NCBI GenBank assembly: GCA_965233625.1
Contig: OZ247499.1
Span: 7,130,001-7,194,000, forward strand
Length of the DNA stretch: 64,000 nt
Source: G965233625 sp965233625
GTDB lineage: Bacteria; Planctomycetota; Planctomycetia; Pirellulales; Pirellulaceae
Reading direction: 5' to 3'
Below, one piece after another: positions 47,379 through 58,800 of the stretch. The notes under the pieces were generated by a model. It saw nothing but the letters and a program-made list of their open reading frames with translations. It was not told the origin of the DNA and did no database searches. How positions within the stretch are numbered: position 1 is the first letter of the stretch; every line of letters starts with the position of its first letter. Made by a program: the position numbers and the translations under genes.

Positions 47379-49730
47379 ATGCAGTTGCTTGATTTCATTG
47401 TGCTGGGTGCGTACTTCGCCATCATGATTGGCATCGGGCTGCTGTGTTCTTTTACGATTAAGAAGCAGGAAGACTTCTTTATGGGCGGCCGTGGGTTCGG
47501 CAAGCTCATGCAGACGTTCGCCGCGTTCGGCGCCGGGACCGGTTCGCAGGATCCGATTCTGGTGGGCAAGACCACCTGGACCAGCGGGTTGAGTGGCATC
47601 TGGAGCACGTTGATGTGGCTGTTTGTCACGCCCGTTTACTGGATTACCGCTATCTGGTACCGGCGGATGCGGCATCTGACCCTGGGCGACTGGTTTGTCG
47701 AGCGGTACGAAAGTCAGGCGATGGGCGCCGCCTATACGCTGTTCGCGTTTGTGTTTCAGATCTGTTACCTCTCAATCATGTTCGCCGCACTGAGCAAGGT
47801 GGCTGATCCACTGCTTGGCGCCGACACTATTGCGTTGATTGTGGGGCTGATTGGCAGCGACAACCCGGCCGATCTGAAGTATGTGCTGATCCCGGTCTTC
47901 GCTGTGGTCGTAGTGCTGTATGGCGTGCTTGGCGGTCTGACGGCGGCTTACTGGACCGATCTGATTCAGGGGCTGTGTATTATTCTGCTCTCGCTGATCC
48001 TGATCCCCACCGGTTTGCAGACGCTGGTGGCGACGTACGGTGACCAGTATGTGACAGCCAGCGGCGAGCCGGTGACCGAAATGGCTGATGGTTTTTCCAT
48101 CATGCATCAGCGTGTGCCCAGCGAGTATTTTCAACTGGCTGGCGGGCCGCGGTCGGGCGAATTCCCGCTGCATTACATTGTCTCGCTGACGGTGCTCGCG
48201 CTGGTGGGCATTGTGGTGCAGCCGCATTTTATTGCTACCGGCGGCGGCTCTGCGAAGACGGAGAACTCGGCTCGCATCGGGCTGGTGACGGGCAACTTTC
48301 TGAAGCGGTTCTGTACGATTGGCTGGGCCGTAACCGGGCTGATTGTGCTGGCGTTGTTCGCCAGTAATGCGGAAATTGCGGCGGACCCGGACCGGGCGTG
48401 GGGCGTTGCTTCGCGCGAGATTCTGCAGCCGCTTGGCTTTGGTCTGGTAGGGCTGATGCTGGCCTGTCTGTTGGCCGCGATGATGTCTTCAGCGGACTGT
48501 TACATGCTGATCAGTTCTGCGTTGATTGTGCGGAACGTGTTCGCGCCGTATGTGAATTCCAACGCCACGGAGAAGCAGTATGTGAATGTCGGACGGTTCG
48601 CGGGCATTCTGATTATCGGCTGCGCGGCCGGGATGGCGATTGCGTTCTATAACGTGCTAGAGCAGTTTAAGCTTGCGCTGGAGGTGGCCATTCTATTCGG
48701 CGCCCCGTTCTGGGTGGGCATGTGGTGGCGTGGCGCCACGAAGTGGGCCGCTTGGGGCACGCTGTTGTTTTCGCTAAGCGTGTTTTTCATTCTGCCCGCG
48801 GCGTTACCGTTCTTCATGCCGTCGCTGCGTGAGAACCCGGAATACGCGATTTCTAATCATCTGGTGACCACCACTATCACCCGCACCGCGCGTCTGGCCG
48901 ATGTAGATAAACGTCAGGCGCAGATTGCGGCGTGGGATGCGGCCAGCAAGCGGCAGCGGGAACAATCCGAAGAAGCAACCACGCGGTACACCGCTGCACA
49001 ATCTGCCGTTACTAGAGGTGAAACGGACGGCGGCCGCGCAACGGCGGATGCCTATGAAGAACTGGCGGCTGCTTCAACACAACTGGCGGAAGTGCAGGCA
49101 AAGGTAGGAAAGCTAGGCCCACGTCCGGCGCCCGTCAAGTTCGGCGAAGAATTCCGCGAAAGCTTCAAGACGGGCGGCGCCTCCATCTTCTGGTCAGGTG
49201 GTGTAGCGCCTGTTAAAGGTGAAACGGTGAAGCTGCGGAAGGTTTCCTCGCGTCCGGCGGGCGACGGTCAGCCAGAGGTTCTGATCGAAGAAAAGGCGGG
49301 CAAGATGCAAGGCGCCGGCGTGTTCCGCTTGGATTTCCTGTTGTATCACCTGGCCGGTTATGATCTTCGCCAGGCTGACAATGCGTTGTTGCAGACGCTG
49401 CGTCTGCCGCCGCGACTGGTGCTGCCGTTTGTGGTGATGATCCTGCTAAGCCTGGTGACGCCGCGGAACTCGAAGGCCGCGCTCGACCGGTACTATGTGA
49501 AGATGAAAACCCCGGTCCGTGGCGATGCGGAAGAAGACGCGGCGGAGCTTGCCGCTTCGTACGCAAATCCAGATCGCTTCAACAACAAGCGGCTATTGCC
49601 GTTTTTCGGCCTAGAGATTCAGCGCCCTACGCTTTACGACTCGCTGGGGTTTGTCGTCTGTGTCATCATCTGTTTCGCCTTCCTGGCTTTCGCTTACTGG
49701 CTGGCGAATCTCGGTTACTTCCCGGGTTGA
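47379..49730 (+). CDS. Sodium:solute symporter (SSS) family with large insertion
   Basis: The 783-aa membrane protein has the SSS core: MQLLDFIVLGAYFAIMIGIG, the substrate/Na-site KKQEDFFMGGRGFGK, and conserved blocks GVLGGLTAAYWTDLIQGLCI and LLAAMMSSADCYMLISSALIVRN. About thirteen helices are visible. Between the core and the last helices, residues about 500-675 form an extra soluble part: a charged coiled-coil (KRQREQSEEATTRYTAAQSA) and a globular stretch (FGEEFRESFKTGGASIFWSG). SSS proteins import sugars, amino acids or other organic solutes with sodium. The neighbouring pectate lyase suggests sugars or uronates, but this is inference, because an insertion element separates them. Confidence 0.9.
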   Translation: MQLLDFIVLGAYFAIMIGIGLLCSFTIKKQEDFFMGGRGFGKLMQTFAAFGAGTGSQDPILVGKTTWTSGLSGIWSTLMWLFVTPVYWITAIWYRRMRHLTLGDWFVERYESQAMGAAYTLFAFVFQICYLSIMFAALSKVADPLLGADTIALIVGLIGSDNPADLKYVLIPVFAVVVVLYGVLGGLTAAYWTDLIQGLCIILLSLILIPTGLQTLVATYGDQYVTASGEPVTEMADGFSIMHQRVPSEYFQLAGGPRSGEFPLHYIVSLTVLALVGIVVQPHFIATGGGSAKTENSARIGLVTGNFLKRFCTIGWAVTGLIVLALFASNAEIAADPDRAWGVASREILQPLGFGLVGLMLACLLAAMMSSADCYMLISSALIVRNVFAPYVNSNATEKQYVNVGRFAGILIIGCAAGMAIAFYNVLEQFKLALEVAILFGAPFWVGMWWRGATKWAAWGTLLFSLSVFFILPAALPFFMPSLRENPEYAISNHLVTTTITRTARLADVDKRQAQIAAWDAASKRQREQSEEATTRYTAAQSAVTRGETDGGRATADAYEELAAASTQLAEVQAKVGKLGPRPAPVKFGEEFRESFKTGGASIFWSGGVAPVKGETVKLRKVSSRPAGDGQPEVLIEEKAGKMQGAGVFRLDFLLYHLAGYDLRQADNALLQTLRLPPRLVLPFVVMILLSLVTPRNSKAALDRYYVKMKTPVRGDAEEDAAELAASYANPDRFNNKRLLPFFGLEIQRPTLYDSLGFVVCVIICFAFLAFAYWLANLGYFPG

Positions 49731-49826
49731 TCTTGCCAAACCTGGCAGAGATCGCTGGCCGCTAGAACCGCTTTAATCCGCAGGCTTGAACTTGCTGTTC
49801 CAGGCGTTCCTGCAATTGCGCGAAGC

Positions 49827-52800
49827 GTGACTTTGCGGCAAATTGATTTATCTGTGCGCAGACGTACGGTTCAGAGGACCATATCTCGTCAATATCGCTC
49901 AGATGTCAGGTTTCTCTTGAAACGCAACTCACCCACAGCCACCAGCCCGCCAGGCCCGGATATTTCTGCGCTTGAAGCACGCGTCATGATGAGCGCGGCG
50001 CCATTGCCGGCTGACGTGGCCATTGTCGAGCCAGAGACGAACGACGCTGCCCCCGTAGATGCGGGCAACCAGGAAGCGGACGCAGCGGGTGATGGTGATT
50101 TCATCTTCTCCGATTCAGAATTTGCAGCTTCCACCTCTGAGGAAAATACGAATGACGCTGGTAGTGACGAATTTATTTACAGTGACGATACGGCGAACCT
50201 CACCACGGCTCAGCCCGAACTAGACGTTCATCAGGTCACCGTCACGGCGCCAGTTCTTCCTGCGGACTTTGGCGAGATTGATAGTAAGGCGGACCTCCGG
50301 CAGGAACTGGTGTTTGTTGATGCTGGCATCGAAGACCTGAACCAGTTGCTGAAAGATCTCTGGGCGAACGACGATCCAACACGCGAAATCGAAGTTGTAT
50401 TGATTTCAAGCGGCAGCGACGGTCTTCAAACGATCACCAGCACGCTCGCTGCCCGCAGTGGTCTCGACGCGATTCATATCGTCAGCCATGGTTCGGACGG
50501 TCAGGTGCAACTAGGGAACACTGCGCTGACGAGCGAGAATTTCGGGTTGTATCAGGAGCAGATTGCGGCCTGGGGCAACAGCCTGAACACCGGCGCCGAA
50601 CTGCTGTTGTACGGTTGTGATCTGGCGGGCACTGCCACCGGGCGGGATCTGATCAATGCCATCGGCGCAGCGTGTAACTGCGATGTTGCCGCGAGTAACG
50701 ATTTGACCGGCGCCGCGGAACTGGGGGGCGACTGGGATCTGGAATACAGCACCGGCGAGATCGAAACCAGCATTGCCTTTAGTTCCGCGTTGCAGGTTTC
50801 ATGGCAGGGAACGCTGGATATTACCAGCAACCTTGTTGCGCACTATGAGTTTGAAGAAAACAGCGGCGGCACGGCTGGTGATTCCACCGCCAATAATAAC
50901 GACGGTTCACTGACCAATGCGCCGGTCTGGGATGGGGATGCTGCGGTAGGCGACTATGCGCTGGACTTTGCGCAGGACGCTGGCAGCAACGCTTTTGTGA
51001 CAGTCGCTGATGATGCATCGTTTGACTTCAGCGGCGACTTTAGCGTTGCATTCTGGTACAACGCGTCATCACCGCCGGGCGGCAACGCGGGAATCGTCGG
51101 CCAGTACACGGCCGGTAACGGATTTGCCGTCTACGCTACAAGCGACGGTAACCTGCAGTTCCTGGTCGAAGGCGGCTCTGGCAGCGTCAACAACCAGTAC
51201 GCCGGCGGATTCATTTCCGATGGGGACTGGCATCATGTTGTCGCGGTCCGCAGTGGCGACAACTTCCAGATGTATGTGGATGGTGTGTCAAACACCGCGA
51301 CTACTTCTGCGATTGGAAGTCCCAACTCCACAGAGGCTCTATTCATCGGCGGCGGCAGCACGTCTGATTACGAAGGTAAACTAGACGACGTCCGCATTTA
51401 CACGCGGGCCGTTAGCACCTCTGATGTCGGTGAGCTGATGACGCTAACGCTGGACCCACTTATGCTGGACGCAACGTCTTCAGCCAATGGTGGCCTGAAC
51501 ATCAATGACGATGGGGGCAACGATATTTATCTGGTGGCGGATGACTCGCCATTTAGTGGGCAGGCGGCAACAACCATTGAAGTTGAGTTCTCGTCAGATT
51601 CGCCCGCGACGGATGTCACAACGCTGTTTTCGTACGCCGATCCTACCAATCAGGATGAGCTGTTCTTGGGTGTCGATGCTGGCGGTGAACTGTTCTTCCG
51701 CACCAGCGAAGATGGTGGCGCCGGTTACGGCAGCATCACGCACGCGCCGCAACTCTTCGATGGTGAAACGCATACCGTTGCGGTTACCTGGGAGAACGCC
51801 ACGGGTATTCTGAAGTTCTATGTTGACGGTGAAGAACTAGGCATTGGACGCAACAGCTATCAGACTGGCGCCACGATTGACGCAGGTGGCGCCGTAGTAA
51901 TCGGCCAGCGACAGGGGGCGCCCGAGTCGTCTTTTGACACCAACGATACATTCTCAGGCACGATCTATAACGTCCGGGTGTTCGATCATGTGCGGACGGA
52001 CGAGCAATTAGCGGCCAGCTATCAGAGTGATCTGCCCTTTGACGAAAACGGTATGCTCGCGCAATGGGTCTTTGACAATCTCTCTACCGGCGGCGTCGTA
52101 ACCGAAACGGTTAGCGGGAATAACCTAACGCTCAAGCACACCAGTGAAGGTGGTTTCTCTTCCAGCGAAGCGGAACTGACATTCACGCTGAACGAAAACG
52201 CATTAGACGGCGCGTTCGTCGGCGTGGTGACCGGGGTTGATGCCGAGCGGGAAGCACAGATCGCCGCACTGCTCGACGCTGATCCTGACCTCGTTTACAG
52301 CGCGGAGACGGGGAAATTCTACAAGGCCGTCAGTTCGTCCGTGGACTGGAATGTTGCATCCACATCGGCGCTCGGCACAACTCTCAACGGCGTCAATGGT
52401 CAACTTGCCGCGATAAGGTCGGCAACGGAACAACAAATTGCCGGAGATATCGTCGCTTCGGCCGGCTACGAATTGTGGCTTGGTGCAACCGATCAGACAG
52501 TTGAGGGGGAACATCGTTGGACGCAGGACGGTGCGGATGCTGATCAGTTCTGGAGCGGAGACGAAACAGGTGAAAGCGTTGATGGGGCGTACTCTAACTG
52601 GCTTGCCGGACGACCCGACAATTCTGGTGGAAACCAGAATTACGTCTTCATACGCACCGACGGTTTCTGGAATGAAGAAATACTTAGCTACTCGACGGGC
52701 GGATATCTGGTTGAATGGGACGCCGACGAGGTATTGGACGCGACCGACGCGTTGACCTATTCAATCTCAAGCCAATCTCTCGCCGGCGCCTTTGAGATTG

Positions 52801-55800
52801 ATGCTGACTCGGGCGAGATCCGCGTCGCCGACGGTTCCCTGCTGGATGCAGATACATTAGCGACACACGTAATCACCGTCCGCACAACGGATGTCGATAG
52901 CAATACGTACGATCAAGCCTTCTCGGTCTCGCTGAACAATCTCGCAGACGCAAACCAGACCGTTCCTGGGCCGCAGTCCGTTAATGAAGATACTGTGTTG
53001 ACCTTCACGGGCGCCAATGCGGTGAGTGTGTCGGATTCCATCGCAGGAACCGACGCGCCGATGCAGGTGACGCTGTCTGTGAACAACGGCGTGCTGAACC
53101 TTTCGACTTTGACGGGCATCACAATCGTCGATGGCGCTGATGGTAGCAGTCTGATGACGTTCAATGGCGATGAGTCCGCGATTAACGCCGCGCTCGATGG
53201 ACTTACCTTTACGCCTGTCAGCAACTACAACGGCAGCGTGTCGTTGAAGATGACGACATCTTTGGAAGCGGATCAGGAAGGTTTTTATAACTTTGAAGGT
53301 GGCAACGCCAACGATCAGAATGCGGGCACATCGCACGACGGCGTGTTCAACGGCGACGCCGCCACCACCATGGACGCTGATCGCGGTGAAGTGCTGACAC
53401 TAGACGGCGCCGGCGACTTTGTGCAGATCAATTCGACCTTTGGTTCCCCTTCCAGCGTGACGATTGGCGGATGGGTTAACTTTACGGGAACAGGGCGCCA
53501 GGAATTTATTTCGCTTGATGACCGTTTCCACATTGCGCTGGATGATGGCGGCAACGGGGTGAAGGGCTCGTTTCAGACCGGCCCCGGTACGTTTAACGAT
53601 CTGGAGTCGAATGTTTATCTCGCGGATACCGGATGGCGTCATGTGGCGTATACCTACGACGATGCGGCTGCGACACATAGCCTCTATATCGATGGCGAAC
53701 TCGTAGCGTCGGAATCGGTTGTGAACCCGATTGACTGGGCGGGTGCTACGACAACGTACATCGGTCAGCATCCGGGCGGCATTAACTATTTGAATGGCAG
53801 TGTGGACGATGCCCGGATTTTTTCGAGGGCTCTTTCGGCCAATGAAATCGCCGCGATGGCGGGCGAGCAATTTGAAGTTACCGGCGATGTAGCTATCACC
53901 GTCAATGCGGTGAATGATCAGCCTGTCTTTAATAATCTGGACGGAAATCCGACGTTCGTGGAAGGTGGTCCTGCGGTCGTTCTGGACCAGGATGTGACGT
54001 TCTTCGATATCGATATTGATCGCGGCGAAGATGTCTACACCAATATTGATCTTACTCTCAGCCGCAATGGCGGCGCGAACGCAGAAGATGTGTTCTCGGC
54101 GACCGGCAACCTGATCTTCCAGGGTAACAACGATCTGGAGCTTTCGGGAGTTGTTGTCGGAACCGTTGTTTCCAACAGCGGCGGAACGCTCAACCTGCGG
54201 TTTAACGGCGCTGCTAACGAAGCGAATGTTAACGAAGTCTTACAGTCGATCGCGTACAGCAACAGTAGCGACACGCCGCCGGCAAGCGTTACGATTGACT
54301 GGTCAATGGAAGACAGCAACGGCACTGCGCAAGGTAGCGGCGGTAACCTGTTCGCCACCGGCAGCACCACCGTCAATATTGTTGATTCGCCTGAGAACGC
54401 AGTCATTACCGTCCCCATCGGGCAGGCTGTGAACGAAGACACCGTTCTGACATTTTCTTCCGCTGGCGGTAACGCCATCACCGTGGACAGCGGCAGCGGT
54501 TTCGATCCGGTCGTTACGACAACTCTTTCCGTTGGCAATGGCACGCTGACGCTATCAGGCGTGACGGGCATCACCTTCCTGGATGGCACCAGCAATGGCG
54601 GCGCCACGCTGACGATCGCCGGGACACAGACCGATATCAATAACGCGCTGGATGGGCTGCAATATCAAGGCGGCCTGAATTACAACGGCAGCGATACGTT
54701 GACCGTAACGACAGGAACACACGCTGCCATCGAAGCCAATCTGCACGCCCGCTACGAGTTCCTCAACGGTTCGCTGGAGGACGAAACCGCCAACGGTTAC
54801 GACGGCGCTGCCAGTGGCGATCCGGCTTTAACCAGCGACGCAGAACGCGGCGATGTTCTGACGTTTGACGGCAATGACCGCGTGGATGTCGCCAACAGCG
54901 TTTCGACCCTGGGTGATCAGGTGACCATTGCGGCGTGGGTGAACCTGGATGCTGGCCAGCAGGATAACATCTTTCTTTCCATCGGCGATGAGTTCTATGT
55001 CATCCTCGACAATTCCAATCCAAGCCTGTCGATGGGTCTGCACGTCAATGGCTTCACGACCAATAGCCTCAGTTCAACGCACAACATCGCTGGCGAAGGG
55101 TGGAACCATGTTGCAGCTACCTTCAACGATGTGACAAAGGAGACGCACCTGTATTTGAACGGTGAACTGGTGCGCATGAGCACGTTCGCCTTTTCCGATG
55201 TCGACTGGAGCATGGCGGATTCGCCCAACATTACGATAGGCTCACTTTCTGACGGGTCCAACGCATTCACAGGCAGCCTGGATGACGTGCGTGTCTACAA
55301 CAGCGAGCTATCGGAATCAGACATCGTCGCAGTCATGGGTGATAACGGCTTCGACACTGAAAATGTTAGCGTGACCGTAAACGCGGTGAATGATACGCCG
55401 GGTGTAGCTGGCCCCGGTTCCGCCTACAACGTTAACGAGCGGACAAACCTCCCGATCGAAGGAACTGGTTTTACGGTCTCGGATATCGATGCAGCCAGCG
55501 GCGTAGCGACGGCGACTTTTGAAGTGGGTGAAGGAACCATCACCATTGTCGAGGGTGACTCCGGCATTACGATCACCGGTGGTAACGGTAGCGACACAGT
55601 CACCTTTACCGGAACGGTCGCTGAGATTGACGCGTTGTTGAGAGGAAGCAGCACTGGCACCATTACGTATTACAACGGCAGCTTTACGCCCTCGGCATCG
55701 ACAACAATCACCTTGACGGTTAACGACGGCGGCAATACAGGCAGCGATCCGGGGCTGACCGCAGACGCAGCCAGTGAGGAAGACGCGGCCTCGCAGACGA

Positions 55801-58800
55801 TCAATATCAACGCTTTGAATAGCGAGCCTGTTATCGCCAGCTTAGGTGGTGACACGCTTAGCTATACCGAAGGAGATGGTCAGCAGGCCATCGATCAGGC
55901 CGCGGGCGCCGTCGTGACGGATATCGACTCTTCGGACTTTGACACCGGCACTTTGACCGTCAGCTTCAACGCAGGCAGCGATAGCGCGGAAGACGTGCTA
56001 TCGGTTATCAATACGGGCATGGGCGCCAGCCAGATTGGGGTCAGCGGCAGCAACGTCACTTATGAAGGTGTTACGATCGGTGCGTTTACGGGCGGAGCGT
56101 CCGGCGTTGACCTGGTAGTGACGCTGAATGCAAATGCAAATGCAGACGCCGTCTCAGCTTTGATCCGCAACATTAGTTACGAAAACACGGATACCACCAA
56201 CCCCACCACCACCGACCGGACAGTCCGGTTCGTGCTGACCGACGGCGATGGCGGCGTAAGCACCAATTACGATACGACCATTGAGGTTGCAAGTAACAAT
56301 CAAGCCCCGTTGGTGTCACTGGCCAATACAACAACCACAATCTCGGAAGACACAGACACCAGCAGCGCGATCAAGGTGGCGGATATCGTCATCAGTGACG
56401 ACGGCGAAGGCGTTAACTCACTCTCGCTGTCCGGCGCCGACGCGGCGTTGTTCGAGATTGTTGGCACGGAATTGCGTTTGGTGGCGGGTGCGTCGCTCGA
56501 CTTTGAAACGAACAGCACGCTGGATGTGACCGTTCAAGTGGATGACGCTGCCGTGGGTGGTAGCCCGGATGATACGGCTCCTTTGGCGATCACCGTGACG
56601 GATGCGAATGAGGCGCCGACGGTTTCACTGGCGAACACGACGACAACGATCGCCGAAGATACGGACACCAGCAGCGCGATTAAGGTGGCGGACATTGTTG
56701 TGAACGACGATGCCCTTGGCACGAATACGCTGTCGCTGACTGGCGCAGACGCCGCGTTGTTCGAAATCGTGGGAACGGAACTGCGATTGGTGGCGGGGGC
56801 TTCGCTGGACTTTGAAACGAACAGCACGCTGGATGTCACCGTGCAGGTGGATGATGCCGCGGTCGGTGGCAGCCCGGATGATACCGCTCCGTTGGCGATT
56901 ACGGTGACGGATGCGAATGAGGCGCCGACGGTTTCGCTGGCGAACACGACGACAACAATCTCGGAAGATACGGATACCAGCAGTGCGATTAAGGTTGCAG
57001 ACATTGTTGTGAACGACGATGCCCTCGGCACGAATACGCTGTCGCTGACTGGTGCGGACGCGGCGTTGTTCGAGATCGTTGGAACGGAACTGCGGTTGGT
57101 GGCTGGTGCGTCGCTTGACTTCGAGACTAACAGCACGCTGGACGTCACCGTTCAAGTGGATGACGCCGCCGTCGGTGGCAGCCCGGATGATACGGCTCCG
57201 TTGGCGATCACCGTGACCGATGCGAATGAGGCTCCGACGGTGTCGCTGGCGAACACCACAACGACGATCGCCGAAAATACGGACACGAGCAGCGCGATTA
57301 AGGTTGCGGACATTGTTGTGAACGACGATGCCCTCGGCACGAATACGCTGTCGCTGACTGGTGCGGACGCCGCGTTGTTCGAGATCGTGGGCACAGAACT
57401 GCGATTGGTGGCGGGGGCGTCGCTGGACTTCGAGACGAACAGCACGCTAGATGTGACCGTGCAGGTGGATGATGCCGCGGTCGGTGGTAGTCCTGATGAT
57501 ACGGCTCCTTTGGCGATCACGGTGACGGATGCAAATGAGGCGCCGACGGTTTCGCTTGCGAACACGACGACAACAATCTCGGAAGATACGGATACCAGCA
57601 GTGCGATTAAGGTTGCAGACATTGTTGTGAACGACGATACCCTCGGCACGAACACGCTGTCGCTGACTGGCGCGGATGCCGCGTTGTTCGAGATCGTGGG
57701 CACCGAACTGCGGCTGGTGGCGGGGGCGTCGCTTGACTTCGAAACGAATAATACGCTGGATGTGACGGTGCAGGTGGATGACGCCGCGGTGGGTGGCAGC
57801 CCGGATGATACGGCGCCGCTCGCTATCTCTGTGACGAATGTAAATGAGGCGCCGGTCAATTCAACGCCTGGTGCGCAGGTTGTGGCAGAGGATGGTTCGT
57901 TGACGTTCTCTTCGGCCGATGGCACAGCCATTACCGTGAGCGATGTTGATGCGAGTTCGCTTCAGGTAACGCTGACGGCGGCGAATGGCCGGCTGACGCT
58001 TGGTGGCACCACCGGGCTGACGTTCGGTGTTGGCGATGGTTCGGACGATGCGACGATCGAATTCACGGGAACGAAGGCAGATATTAACACCGCGCTGGAG
58101 GGCCTGATTTTCGCACCTGACGGCGATTACAACGGGGCTGCCAGCCTGCAGATTGTGACAAGCGATCTGGGGGCAAGCGGTACGGGCGGCGTGTTAACCG
58201 ATAGCGACACCATTGCGATTAACGTGACGGCGCAGAATGATGCACCTCAACTTGCGGCGCCTGCTGCGGATAGTACGCCGGAAGATACAACGCTGGTGTT
58301 TAGTACAGCCGGCGGGAATGCGATTTCCGTTAGCGATGTCGATGCAGCAGGCTCTCCGTTAACGCTGAATCTGAGTGTTGCCAATGGCGCGTTAACACTC
58401 GCTAGCATCGCAGGACTGACGTTCTCGGGGGGCGATGGAAGTGCAGACGCCGCGATGTCCTTCACGGGTGACGCAGCTTCGATTAACGCCGCACTAGACG
58501 GTCTCATGTTTACGCCGTCGCAGGATTTCCATGGCAACGTGGCGTTGAACATGATGCTCTCTGACAATGGGAACACTGGCGCCGGCGGCACGCTGATGGC
58601 GGCTGGCAGCGTGAGTGTAACCGTGACGCCTGTTAACGACGCTCCCACCGGGCAGTCGTCATCGTTCACGGGTTCGCAGAACCAGACATTGTCAGCATCG
58701 GTCCCAGGTGTGCTCACCGGCGCCAGCGACGTTGACGGCGACGCGCTGACGGCGGTGCTTGTGAGTGCACCGTCAAGCGGTTCGCTGTCACTGAATGCTG

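Noticed and set aside
56534..57931. Long minus-strand open frames over the cadherin repeats
   Set aside because: They repeat with the same 309-bp period and are Ser/Val/Thr-rich shadows of the plus-strand gene.
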